A DNA stretch of 64,000 bases from Acidobacteriota bacterium (GTDB taxonomy: Bacteria > Acidobacteriota > Terriglobia > Acidiferrales > UBA7541), in the NCBI GenBank assembly GCA_021324935.1, contig JAJPIE010000037.1, positions 124,001-188,000 on the forward strand, written 5' to 3'. Positions 52,582 to 62,843 of the stretch are shown here, piece by piece. A model generated the notes under the pieces. The model was not told the origin of the DNA and ran no database searches. It saw only the letters and a program-made list of their open reading frames with translations. The position numbers and the translations under genes were made by a program. Numbering within the stretch: the first letter of the stretch is position 1; each line of letters starts with the position of its first letter.

Positions 52582-53232
52582 ATGGCCAATCCTTTCCGAG
52601 ATATGTCGGTGATCATGCAGGGCCTGGTCGCCCTGGCCATCGCCGTGATTCTGGTACTGTTGGGGTTATACGCTCCGTTCTCTCCTGTCGCTCAGGAGCG
52701 TTCCGATTACGACAAGGCCGTGCAGCAGCGCACGCAATTGAATCAGGAAGTGACCCAACTTCAGGTCTATCGGCAGCGCTACGGCGAGCTGAAACAACAG
52801 ATGGACGCGCTGAATAAGCAGCTGGACACTCTGAAGACCATCGTTCCAGAGGAAAAGGAAGTCGACGAATTTATCCGCCAGGTGCAGGGAGCGGCGACCG
52901 CATCCAACGTGCAACTCCGGCGCCTCACCTCCCAGAATATCGTGCCGAAGGAATATCACTACGAAATGCCGTTTGAAGTGCAAGCCGACGGCCCGTACTT
53001 CAACATTCTTGATTTCTTTTCGCGCTTGAGCCGGTTGTCGCGCATTATCAACGTTGGGGACATTCAGTTCGACGATCCCGGCGCTTCGACAGCCAAGGGA
53101 ACCAAGTATGCGGTGCGGCCGGGAACGACCGTAACCGGAGTTTTTACGGTCACGACCTATTTCACCAAATCGGCTGACAACACTTCGACGACCGCGGCGA
53201 AGGGGCCAGCCCAACCGGTGAGAAAACCGTGA
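52582..53232 (+). CDS. pilO: Type IV pilus assembly protein PilO
   Basis: A 216-residue bitopic protein that pairs with PilN to form the alignment complex. A short cytoplasmic start (MANPFRDMSVIMQ) leads into one membrane helix (ALAIAVILVLLGLYAPF), a coiled coil (QQRTQLNQEVTQLQVYRQRY) and the PilO core with EVDEFIRQVQGAATASNVQL. The end is Ser/Thr/Pro-rich. It overlaps or abuts pilP within a few bases. Confidence 0.92.
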   Translation: MANPFRDMSVIMQGLVALAIAVILVLLGLYAPFSPVAQERSDYDKAVQQRTQLNQEVTQLQVYRQRYGELKQQMDALNKQLDTLKTIVPEEKEVDEFIRQVQGAATASNVQLRRLTSQNIVPKEYHYEMPFEVQADGPYFNILDFFSRLSRLSRIINVGDIQFDDPGASTAKGTKYAVRPGTTVTGVFTVTTYFTKSADNTSTTAAKGPAQPVRKP

Positions 53233-53249
53233 GCGGGGATGAGCGAGCC

Positions 53250-53795
53250 ATGCGTCTAGCCATTACAGTATTGACCGGGGTTTTGCTGGCGACGGCCGGG
53301 AGCAGCTTGCATGCCCAGACGAAGCCGGTACCCGCGCCAGCGAAAAATTCAGCAAAGAAATCCACGCCCCCAAAGGCTTCAAAGAAGCCCGCAGAAAGCG
53401 CGCGAGCCGCCGAACGTGCCACGGCGTCCGCAGCCGAGGCAGGGGCCGATGAATCCAAGGTGGCGCGGCGCGACCCGTTTGAATCGCTGACCAGCCGCCA
53501 GGAAGCGGCGGCGCGGGCAGGCGCGAATCTGCCACCAGGGAAGGCGGGGCTGCAGGTGGGCACGCTGCGCCTGGATGGCATCGTGAAAGCCCCCAACGGA
53601 ATGATTGCGGTGGTTACCAATCCTCAATCGCGGACCTATTTCCTGCGCGAGGGGGACCAGTTGTACGACGGGCGTGTGGAAAAGATTGCCATGGACGGCG
53701 TGTCGTTCCATGAAATAGGGAAAGACGCGTTCGGCAAACCGGTAGAGCGCCAAGTGAACAAGAGAATTTACTCCAGTGCAGGAGAACAGCAATGA
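53250..53795 (+). CDS. pilP: Type IV pilus assembly protein PilP
   Basis: A 181-residue periplasmic protein that links PilN/PilO to the secretin. ATG 53250 is preferred to the overlapping GTG 53229 because it gives a clean signal peptide (MRLAITVLTGVLLATAGSSLHA). A long Lys/Ala/Pro linker (NSAKKSTPPKASKKPAESA) precedes the small beta domain with RRDPFESL and LRLDGIVKAPNGMIAVVTNP, the HR-like fold of PilP. No lipobox Cys is present, unlike many PilP proteins. Its stop overlaps the pilQ start. Confidence 0.85.
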   Translation: MRLAITVLTGVLLATAGSSLHAQTKPVPAPAKNSAKKSTPPKASKKPAESARAAERATASAAEAGADESKVARRDPFESLTSRQEAAARAGANLPPGKAGLQVGTLRLDGIVKAPNGMIAVVTNPQSRTYFLREGDQLYDGRVEKIAMDGVSFHEIGKDAFGKPVERQVNKRIYSSAGEQQ

Positions 53796-55822
53796 AGACG
53801 AACTGGCCGGCCTTACGGGGTGGCTGCCTGATAGTTGCGAGCATCGTGCTGGGCGGAGGCCTGGCGGCGGTGCGCGCCCAGGAGCCCGCAGGCGCGACAT
53901 CGACGGCGGCGGTGATCTCCAGCGTGGCCATCACGCAGGAACCACAGCGCGCAGCGATTCGCGTTGAGGGGGCCGGACGTCTCGACGTCCATGCCGCCCG
54001 CATGCAGAATCCGGAGCGCCTGGTGTTGGATTTCAGCGGCGCACGCCTGGAAGTGCAAAAGACGGCGATCCCGGGGGTCTCCGCGCCGGTGCGCGGAGTC
54101 CGCATGGGACAGTTCCGTCCGGATATCGCTCGAGTTGTTGTGGACCTTACGCAGGAAACTCCGTACCAAATCGCGCATGAAGGCGACGCGGTGGTGGTGT
54201 ACTTCCAGATGCAGGTGACGCCGGACGCCAGCCAGGCGGCCCCCGTCAATTCCACGGCCGTGACCACGGCGCCCAAGACGATTCCGTATGACACCAAGTC
54301 GCCCCGAACCGCAGTCCGTGTCAGCAAGGTTTCCAATGTTCCGGCTCCTCGGTTTGCTCTTCCGAACGAACTGACCCAGCCCTCCGTCGTTCTGGCGAGC
54401 CTCCACGAGAAGGACCAGCCGGTACCTCCGGCTGATCCCCAGCAAGCTTCCCAGCAGGCGATGCAGCAGGCGGCAACTGCGGCCACAACCGTTGCGGCGC
54501 AGCAAGCCAGCGCCGCTGCCACGGCACCGGGTGCCGTGCGCTACACCGGCGAACCGATCTCGGTGAACCTGAAGGACGTAGACCTGAAGGATTTCTTCCG
54601 GCTGATTCATGAAATCAGCGGCTTGAACGTCGTGCTCGATCCGAACGTAAAGGGAACCCTGACCATCGTTCTCGACGAAGTGCCCTGGGACCAGGCACTG
54701 GACATCGTTCTCCAGAACAACGGGCTCGACAAGCAACTCAACGGGAACGTGTTGCGCATCGCTACCCGTGAAACGCTGAAGAAGGAAGCCGAGACGCAGC
54801 GCGATCTCGCTATCGCCCAAGCCCAGGCCGTTGCGCCCGTTACCGTAACCCGTGTGCTCAGCTACGCGAAGGCCGCCACGATGAAGGACACGCTGAAGAA
54901 ATTCCTCTCGCCGCGCGGCGACATTCTTTCCGATGACCGTTCCAACCAGCTCATCATTCGCGACATTCCTTCGGTGATTCCGATCATCGATAACCTGATT
55001 CACCAGTTAGACCGCAAGTCCCAGCAGGTGGAGATCGAAGCGCGCGTGGTTTCGGCGTCGCGCTCGTTCTCGCAAGATATCGGCGTGCAGTGGGGCTTTG
55101 CCGGAACCACTACCGGTGGGCGCTCGATTTTCGGCGGCCCCGCCAGCGTTGGCGTCAGCCCGGTGCAGACCGGCACGGGGATTCCTTCGCCGCCACTGGT
55201 CGGCACGCCGTCGCAGAGCTCCGGCAGCAGCACCACCACCGCCGGGCTTCCGTTGAACGTGAACCTGCCGGCGGGGGTTCCCTCCAGCGGCTTCTACTTC
55301 GGCCACCGTTCCCCGAACTTCGCCGTCGACCTGTTCATCACTGCGGCGGAAGCGAAGGGCGTGGGCAAACTGCTTTCCAAGCCGAAAGTCATCACCCAGA
55401 ACAACGAAAAGGCGATCGTCAAGCAAGGTACAAAGATCCCGATTCAGACGACGATCAACAACACGATTTCCGTGCAGTACATTGACGCGGTGCTGCAATT
55501 GGAAGTGACTCCGCAGATTACAGCCGAGGGCACGGTCTTCATGGACGTGCTCGTGGAAAACACGCAGATCGACAACGGTATTCCCCGCGTGGAAGGCATC
55601 CCCGCGCTGGATACACAGGCGGCGCAGACCAAGGTGACGGTTGCCGACGGCGGCACGGTGGTCATCGGCGGCATCATCGTTTCCCAGCAGCAGACCAACG
55701 TGAACCAGGTGCCGATCCTCGGCAGCTTGCCGGTGATCGGGTACCTGTTCCGCGAGCAGAGTGTCAACGTCACTTCGCAGGAATTGCTCTTCTTTATCAC
55801 CCCGCGCATCATCCCCGGATAA
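53792..55822 (+). CDS. pilQ: Type IV pilus secretin PilQ
   Basis: A 676-residue outer-membrane channel through which the pilus passes. After the signal peptide, an AMIN peptidoglycan-binding domain covers about residues 35-135 (RLVLDFSGARLEV). A Gln/Ala-rich linker is followed by an STN/secretin N0 domain (ISVNLKDVDLKDFFRLIHEISGLNVVLDP), an N1 domain (RDIPSVIPIIDNLIHQLDRKSQQVEIEARVV) and the secretin core, which ends VPILGSLPVIGYLFRE. Only one AMIN domain is present. It closes the pil operon, followed by a strong terminator. Confidence 0.95.
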   Translation: MKTNWPALRGGCLIVASIVLGGGLAAVRAQEPAGATSTAAVISSVAITQEPQRAAIRVEGAGRLDVHAARMQNPERLVLDFSGARLEVQKTAIPGVSAPVRGVRMGQFRPDIARVVVDLTQETPYQIAHEGDAVVVYFQMQVTPDASQAAPVNSTAVTTAPKTIPYDTKSPRTAVRVSKVSNVPAPRFALPNELTQPSVVLASLHEKDQPVPPADPQQASQQAMQQAATAATTVAAQQASAAATAPGAVRYTGEPISVNLKDVDLKDFFRLIHEISGLNVVLDPNVKGTLTIVLDEVPWDQALDIVLQNNGLDKQLNGNVLRIATRETLKKEAETQRDLAIAQAQAVAPVTVTRVLSYAKAATMKDTLKKFLSPRGDILSDDRSNQLIIRDIPSVIPIIDNLIHQLDRKSQQVEIEARVVSASRSFSQDIGVQWGFAGTTTGGRSIFGGPASVGVSPVQTGTGIPSPPLVGTPSQSSGSSTTTAGLPLNVNLPAGVPSSGFYFGHRSPNFAVDLFITAAEAKGVGKLLSKPKVITQNNEKAIVKQGTKIPIQTTINNTISVQYIDAVLQLEVTPQITAEGTVFMDVLVENTQIDNGIPRVEGIPALDTQAAQTKVTVADGGTVVIGGIIVSQQQTNVNQVPILGSLPVIGYLFREQSVNVTSQELLFFITPRIIPG

Positions 55823-55874
55823 GCGCTTTCCGGCCAAGCGCGAGTCGCGACTGAATAATTTCAGGTAAACTGGA

Positions 55875-55906
55875 AGCGAGGAGGCGCAAGTCTCCTCGCT
55901 TTTTTT
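55875..55906 (+). terminator. Intrinsic terminator directly abutting the next start codon
   Basis: A perfect nine-base stem AGCGAGGAG (55875-55883) and CTCCTCGCT (55892-55900) with an eight-base loop is followed by six further T, making a seven-T run that ends at 55906. The ATG of the M24 peptidase gene begins at 55907. It should end the pil operon; its position leaves no room for a ribosome site of the next gene. Confidence 0.85.
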
Positions 55907-56989
55907 ATGAACGCCGCGCACGCACAACGACGACGGGCCCTGCTTCAGGAACTCAAGACCAGGAATCTCGACTCCCTCCTGGTGACTCATCCTCCCAACT
56001 GGTATTACCTGACGGGTTTTACCGGCGAGGCAGGAGCCTTGCTGGTGTCGAAGGACGGCGCAACGCTCATCACGGATGGGCGTTTTACCGTGCAGGCCAA
56101 GGATGAAACCCGCGGAGTGAAGGTCGCGCTCCAGCAAGGGGGCTTGTACCCTTCCGTTGGCGCATATCTGAAACACATGAGTGGACGGCGCCTGGGGTAC
56201 GACGCGAACCAGCTCACCGTGGCTCAATTGAATGCGCTGAAGAAGGCCGCTGGAAGCAAATGGCGGGGCAAAGAGGCGTCGGGCCTGGTTGAGGCCCTTC
56301 GCATGAAGAAAGACGCGCAGGAACTGGCCGTAATGCGAAGGGCAGCTATTCTGGCGGGTGCAGTCCTGGAAGAGGTGCTAAAATTCATCCGCCCCGGAGT
56401 GCGCGAAAGGGAAATTGCCGCCGAGATCGAATATCAGATGAAGAAGCACGGAGCCAGCGGTCCTTCGTTCGAAACGATCGTTGCCTCCGGCCCGCGGGGC
56501 GCGCTTCCGCATGCCCGTCCTACCGCAAAGAAGTTGAGGAAAAATGAGTTGGTCGTCCTCGACCTGGGTGTTATACTCGGCCACTATTGCAGCGATATGA
56601 CGCGTACCGTGCACCTCGGGCGTGCCAGCAGGCGCATCCGGGAATGGTATCGGTCGGTTCAACAGGCGCAGGCAGCAGCGGTCGCGGCCGTCAAGGCTGG
56701 GGTGAGCTGCGGGGAAGTGGATTCCGCTGCGCGGGAAGTCCTTAAGAGAAACGGATTGGATGAGTATTTCGTGCATAGCACCGGGCATGGCTTGGGCCTG
56801 GAGGTGCACGAGGATCCAAGAGTTGCCCGTGGTCAGGCGGTTCGACTGGAAGCGGGGAATGTGATTACCATAGAACCCGGGATCTATTTGGAAGGAGTAG
56901 GCGGTATTCGCATTGAAGACGACGTTCTGGTGGGAGCAGGACGTGGTGAAGTGTTGACCCGCGTCACGCGGGATCTTATCGAACTCTAG
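55907..56989 (+). CDS. M24-family Xaa-Pro aminopeptidase
   Basis: A 360-residue metallopeptidase that removes N-terminal residues before proline or cleaves X-Pro dipeptides. The creatinase-like N-terminal domain starts RRRALLQELKTRNLDSLLV, NWYYLTGFTGEAG is a family block, and VLDLGVILGHYCSDMTRTVHLG, HSTGHGLGLEVHEDP, EPGIYLEGVGG and GIRIEDD supply the five metal ligands. ATG 55907 fits the family start, yet it is preceded by the seven-T run of a terminator, with no ribosome site. It is followed by accB after eight bases. Confidence 0.9.
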   Translation: MNAAHAQRRRALLQELKTRNLDSLLVTHPPNWYYLTGFTGEAGALLVSKDGATLITDGRFTVQAKDETRGVKVALQQGGLYPSVGAYLKHMSGRRLGYDANQLTVAQLNALKKAAGSKWRGKEASGLVEALRMKKDAQELAVMRRAAILAGAVLEEVLKFIRPGVREREIAAEIEYQMKKHGASGPSFETIVASGPRGALPHARPTAKKLRKNELVVLDLGVILGHYCSDMTRTVHLGRASRRIREWYRSVQQAQAAAVAAVKAGVSCGEVDSAAREVLKRNGLDEYFVHSTGHGLGLEVHEDPRVARGQAVRLEAGNVITIEPGIYLEGVGGIRIEDDVLVGAGRGEVLTRVTRDLIEL

Positions 56990-56997
56990 AAAAAGGC

Positions 56998-57536
56998 ATG
57001 AAACGGAAAAAGACCGCGAAAACGAGTGCAAGCCCGTCGTTTGCGAATCCTGAAATTGAGCGGATCGAGCAATTGCTGCGTTTTATGAGCGAGCACAACC
57101 TGGAGGAGTTTGAGTATTCCCGGGGAGATCTGCGGATCCGGCTGAAGAAGCCCGGCACGAACGTTGTGATGACGGCCATGCCAAGGCCGGCAGCGGAAAT
57201 CATTGTTCCCTCGGCACCGCACGCTGCGGAAGCCCCCGCGCCTTCGGGAGGAGAATCTTCGTCGGCGGACATCCGCGGCGGCGAGGACCTCCATCTGATT
57301 ACCTCGCCGATAGTGGGAACGTTCTATGGTTCGCCCAGCCCCGGCGCTGAGGCGTTTGTGAAAGTCGGCTCGCATGTGGAAAGGGGCAAACGCTTTGCAT
57401 CGTGGAAGCGATGAAGCTGATGAACGAAATCGAGTCCGAGATCAGCGGCGAGGTGCTCCGGATATTCGTCGAAAACGGGCAGCCCGTCGAGTACGGGCAG
57501 CCACTGTTTGGAATTCGCCCGAGCCGCAAGCGATAA
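56998..57536 (+). pseudogene. accB: Biotin carboxyl carrier protein of acetyl-CoA carboxylase, frameshifted as given
   Basis: The carrier that holds biotin for fatty-acid synthesis. The first frame (56998-57414) has the N-terminal ERIEQLLRFMSEHNLEEFEYS and the lead-in [33 protein letters not shown], then runs into an early stop. The biotin lysine motif [13 protein letters not shown] and the C-terminal half lie in another frame, to 57536. One extra A at the AAA of 57388-57390 would give [13 protein letters not shown] and restore a normal protein of about 179 residues. AccB is essential in most bacteria, so a sequence error is more likely than real loss; accC directly follows. Confidence 0.85.
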
Positions 57537-57551
57537 GCGGCCAGCCGGACT

Positions 57552-58901
<1,350 letters not shown>

Positions 58902-58907
58902 CGTTTC

Positions 58908-59558
58908 ATGCGCCTTGTGATGTCCAGGCTGTATGTGATATTAGACGCAGGAATGCTGACGGAACCGGCCGGGGAATTCGCCAAAAAATTGACGGATGCG
59001 GGCGTGCGGTTGCTCCAATACCGCGATAAGCACTCTTCTGCCCGGGAGCTTTGGTCCAATGCGCGAGCCATCGCTCAAACTGCGCACGCAGCGGGGTGCG
59101 CCTTCTTTGTGAACGACCGTCCCGACATCGCCCATCTGGCCGGCGCGGACGGCGTGCATGTCGGCCAGGAAGACCTCGACGTGGAGCAGGCGCGCGAAGT
59201 GGCAGGCCCCGGCCGGTTGGTTGGAGTTTCGACGCACAACCTTCAACAATTTGAGCAGGCCCGGGGCAGTTCGGCGGATTATATAGCCGTAGGGCCGATT
59301 TTCCCGACGGCCAGCAAAGCAAATCCCGATCCAGTGGTGGGAATGGATTTTGTGCGTCGCGTGCGACCGCTGACGCGCAAGCCGATTGTGGCGATTGGCG
59401 GCATTACGCTGGAGCGCGCGCCGGAAGTGATCGCCGCGGGCGCGGACTCGGTGGCCGTGATCAGCGGCATTCTGCAAGCGAACGACCCCGCCGCGCAAGC
59501 GCGGGAATTCCTGCGCCGGTTGGAAGAAGTTGAACCGGCGAAACATCAGCAGGGCTGA
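58908..59558 (+). CDS. thiE: Thiamine-phosphate synthase
   Basis: A 216-residue TIM-barrel enzyme that joins the pyrimidine and thiazole phosphates of thiamine. RLYVILDAGML begins the barrel, RLLQYRDKHSS the diphosphate site, VNDRPDIAHLAGADGVHVGQEDL the second site, and GVSTHN, DYIAVGPIFPTASK and AIGGITLERAPEVIAAGADSVAVIS the phosphate-binding strands. It starts seven bases after accC. No other thiamine gene is near. Confidence 0.9.
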   Translation: MRLVMSRLYVILDAGMLTEPAGEFAKKLTDAGVRLLQYRDKHSSARELWSNARAIAQTAHAAGCAFFVNDRPDIAHLAGADGVHVGQEDLDVEQAREVAGPGRLVGVSTHNLQQFEQARGSSADYIAVGPIFPTASKANPDPVVGMDFVRRVRPLTRKPIVAIGGITLERAPEVIAAGADSVAVISGILQANDPAAQAREFLRRLEEVEPAKHQQG

Positions 59559-59564
59559 GGGCGA

Positions 59565-61106
59565 ATGGCCGACGTTAGCAGCGTTTCTTCCCATCCGGTG
59601 ACTCCCGAAAAGCACGAATTCGTGAAGGCTATAGGCCTTTTCGACGGCACGATGATCGTCGCCGGCTCGATGATCGGCTCCGGCATTTTTATCGTGGCGG
59701 CGGACATCGCGCGGCAAACCGGCTCGCCCGGCGGCCTGCTGATTACCTGGATTCTCACCGGCATTCTGACCATCGCCGCCGCGCTTTCTTACGGCGAGCT
59801 TGCCGGAATGTTTCCCCACGCCGGAGGCCAGTACGTGTATCTGCGCGAGGCTTTTTCTCCGCTTTGGGGATTTCTCTATGGGTGGACATTGTTTCTGGTG
59901 ATTCAGACGGGCACGATCGCCGCGGTGGCGATTGGATTCGCACGATATCTTGGCGTGCTGTTTCCATCGATCTCACCGAACACCTGGGTGATTCCCCCGG
60001 TCAATTTTTCCTCGCACTTCGCCGTGAGCCTCTCGGTTCAGCAACTGGTTGCCGTGCTGATGATCATTTTCCTGACGTATCTGAATACGCGCGGAGTGCG
60101 GCTCGGCAAGTGGATTCAGAATATTTTCACCTCCGCGAAGATGCTCTCGTTGCTGGGACTGATCCTGATTTGCGTGTTCGTGGCGCGCAATGCTTCGGCG
60201 ATCGCGGATAATTTCACACACCTGTGGGCCGTGCGCGGCGCGAACTGGATTGAACCCGGCTTGGGATTTTTGAAGGGCATCATGCCTACGGTGACTGCGG
60301 GCAGCGGATGGTACGGATTGCTGCTAGCGCTGGCGGTGGCCCAGGTTGGATCGCTTTTTTCCGCGGACGCCTGGAATAATATCGGCTTCACGGCCGCCGA
60401 AGTGAAAAATCCCAAGCGCGACGTGGCGCTCTCGATGGCCTTCGGCACCGTGATTGTGATCACCTTGTATTGCCTGGCGAATCTCGCGTACCTCTGCGCG
60501 CTCCCGCTGGAGCAGATTCAGCACGCGCCCGATGACCGCGTGGCCACCGCGGCGTTGTCCGCGGTATATGGCGCAAAGGGCGCCTGGATGATGGCGATTG
60601 CCATCATCATCTCCACGTTTGGCTGCAACAATGGCCTGATCCTCGCTGGCTCTCGCGTGGCGTATGCGATGGCCCGGGACGGCTTGTTCTTCCGCGCTAC
60701 CGGAAAACTGAACGACAAGGGCGTTCCGGGCATTGCCTTGCTCTATCAGGGCATCTGGATCGTGGTGCTGATCCTGCTGCGCACGCGCAAGGCCGACGGA
60801 ACGTATGGCAACCTCTACAGCAATTTGCTGGACTACGTGGTGTTCGCCGCGCTGCTCTTTTATGTATTGACGATTTTGGGCATCTTCGTGTTGCGGATCC
60901 GCCGCCCCGAACTAGAGCGTCCATACAAAGCATTCGGGTATCCGTTGGTGCCGCTGTTGTATATAGTGGCTGCCACCGGAATCATGGGCGTGCTGCTCCT
61001 CTATGAAACGCAGACCGCCGGCATGGGCATGTTGATCGTGCTGATTGGCCTGCCCGTTTACGGCTGGTGGGCGTGGCGCAAGGATGCCGCCAAAGGCCAG
61101 GCATAG
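59565..61106 (+). CDS. APC-superfamily amino acid permease (LAT-like)
   Basis: A 513-residue inner membrane transporter with 12 or more helices. The first helix with ATGLF-like AIGLFDGTMIVAGSMIGSGIFIV is the signature of the L-type/LAT branch, with the unwound GSGIF segment that holds the substrate amino group. AAEVKNPKRDV after helix 6 is typical. It starts six bases after thiE, so co-transcription is likely, although the operon is mixed in function. The substrate is not evident; an exchanger of neutral amino acids is usual for this branch. Confidence 0.88.
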   Translation: MADVSSVSSHPVTPEKHEFVKAIGLFDGTMIVAGSMIGSGIFIVAADIARQTGSPGGLLITWILTGILTIAAALSYGELAGMFPHAGGQYVYLREAFSPLWGFLYGWTLFLVIQTGTIAAVAIGFARYLGVLFPSISPNTWVIPPVNFSSHFAVSLSVQQLVAVLMIIFLTYLNTRGVRLGKWIQNIFTSAKMLSLLGLILICVFVARNASAIADNFTHLWAVRGANWIEPGLGFLKGIMPTVTAGSGWYGLLLALAVAQVGSLFSADAWNNIGFTAAEVKNPKRDVALSMAFGTVIVITLYCLANLAYLCALPLEQIQHAPDDRVATAALSAVYGAKGAWMMAIAIIISTFGCNNGLILAGSRVAYAMARDGLFFRATGKLNDKGVPGIALLYQGIWIVVLILLRTRKADGTYGNLYSNLLDYVVFAALLFYVLTILGIFVLRIRRPELERPYKAFGYPLVPLLYIVAATGIMGVLLLYETQTAGMGMLIVLIGLPVYGWWAWRKDAAKGQA

Positions 61107-61196
61107 CGGTGATTTTTGGGGTGGCTAACCTGCCGGATTGGCAGGGAATTCATCAGCACTGCGATGGCAAGTGGCAATTGAAAAAGGAGGAGTTGC

Positions 61197-62723
61197 ATGG
61201 GCAACCCCTTATTTGCGACAAAACCGCTTGATAAGCTGCTCCAGGAAGCATTGGAATCGGGCGAACACAGTCTGAAGCGAGCGCTAGGTCCCATCAATCT
61301 CATCGCACTGGGCATCGGCGCGATTATCGGCGCGGGCATTTTCGTGCTCACGGGTTCAGCGGCGGCGCTCTATGCGGGGCCTTCCATCATGCTCTCCTAC
61401 ATTCTGGCGGGTGTAGGTTGCGGGTTCGCCGGATTGTGCTACGCCGAATTTGCTTCGCTGATCCCGATTGCGGGTTCCGCTTACACATACGGATACGCAA
61501 CGCTGGGCGAAATCGTCGCATGGGTGATTGGCTGGGACCTGATCCTGGAATACGCGTTTGGCGCCGCCACGGTAGCCAGCGGCTGGAGCAGCACGCTGGT
61601 GGCATTCCTACAGGACTACAACATCAACCTGCCGCCGCAGATTTGCGACGTTCCGGGCGCCGAATGGGTTTTCTTTGAAGGTCGATGGGCGCCGCTGAGC
61701 ACTCTGAAGTTGACCGCCGCGCAGTTGGCCGCCATTCCGCACGTCACCACGAAGTTCAATCTCATCGCTTTTCTGGCCATGATTGGCGTGACCACCCTGC
61801 TGATTATCGGCATCAAGGAATCCGCCAATTTCAACACCGGAGTCGTATTCGTCAAGTTAATCGCCGTATTCACGTTCATCTTCGTAGCGGCGGCTTTTGT
61901 ATTCAAACATCCCGCGGTAGCCCGCGAAAACTGGACGGTCTTTATTCCACCCAACACCGGGGAATTCGGCTCCTACGGCTGGTCCGGCATCTTGCGCGGC
62001 GCGGGCGTGGTCTTTTTCGCTTACATTGGTTTCGACGCCGTTTCCACGGCGGCGCAGGAAGCGCGCAAGCCGCAAAAGGACATGCCGGTCGGCATCCTTG
62101 GCTCCCTGGCGATCTGTACGGTGCTTTACATCATCGTTTGCGCCTTGCTGACGGCCACGGTCCACTACTCGCGGCTCAATATCGGAGCGCCGGTGTCGCT
62201 CGCCATTCGGGAAACCGGGGTCAAATGGGGCAGCTACGTCGTCAATGCCGGAGCGCTCGCGGGCCTCAGCACGGTGATGCTGGTCATGCTGCTGGGGCAA
62301 TCCCGCGTTTTTTATTCCATGGCCAAGGATGGGCTGCTGTGGAAGTGGGCGGGCGACATTCATCCGCGCTTCCGCACGCCCTGGAAGTCCACGGGGATTG
62401 TTGGCCTGCTGGTGGCATTCGTCGGCGCGACGGTGCCGATTGGAGATCTTGGACAGCTCGTCAGCATTGGCACGCTGCTCGCGTTCGTGATTGTGTGCGC
62501 GGGAGTGTGGATCATGCGCGTGCGGCGTCCTGAACTGGAGCGTCCATTCAAGACGCCCTGGGTGCCCTTCGTACCCATCATGGGCATGATCATTTCCATT
62601 GGCTTGATGGCCGGTCTGAAGGCGGTCACCTGGATTCGCCTGGTGGTCTGGCTGATCGTTGGACTCGTCGTGTATTTCACCTACAGCGTCAAGCACAGCA
62701 AAGTACGCAACCCACAAGGCTGA
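61197..62723 (+). CDS. APC-superfamily amino acid permease (CAT-like)
   Basis: A 508-residue permease of the cationic amino acid transporter-like branch, with AAAGGAGGAG in front of the ATG. LKRALGPINLIALGIGAIIGAGIFVLTG is the branch signature and FAYIGFDAVSTAAQEARKPQKDMP the loop after helix 6. A longer periplasmic loop around residues 140-180 (ICDVPGAEWVFFEGRWAPL) is characteristic. Members carry various neutral or basic amino acids. It is a second transporter of the same superfamily after the LAT-like one, and not a close duplicate. Confidence 0.88.
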   Translation: MGNPLFATKPLDKLLQEALESGEHSLKRALGPINLIALGIGAIIGAGIFVLTGSAAALYAGPSIMLSYILAGVGCGFAGLCYAEFASLIPIAGSAYTYGYATLGEIVAWVIGWDLILEYAFGAATVASGWSSTLVAFLQDYNINLPPQICDVPGAEWVFFEGRWAPLSTLKLTAAQLAAIPHVTTKFNLIAFLAMIGVTTLLIIGIKESANFNTGVVFVKLIAVFTFIFVAAAFVFKHPAVARENWTVFIPPNTGEFGSYGWSGILRGAGVVFFAYIGFDAVSTAAQEARKPQKDMPVGILGSLAICTVLYIIVCALLTATVHYSRLNIGAPVSLAIRETGVKWGSYVVNAGALAGLSTVMLVMLLGQSRVFYSMAKDGLLWKWAGDIHPRFRTPWKSTGIVGLLVAFVGATVPIGDLGQLVSIGTLLAFVIVCAGVWIMRVRRPELERPFKTPWVPFVPIMGMIISIGLMAGLKAVTWIRLVVWLIVGLVVYFTYSVKHSKVRNPQG

Positions 62724-62843
62724 TCGCGGGCTCAAGAAGCTACCGGATGCGGGTGACCTGCGTCAGGCATCTTCCGGGCGGGCCTGGTTCAACTCGTCGG
62801 AAGGCTGCGAATCGGGTAAAGTGCCTTTTCTGAGACTGCAACC

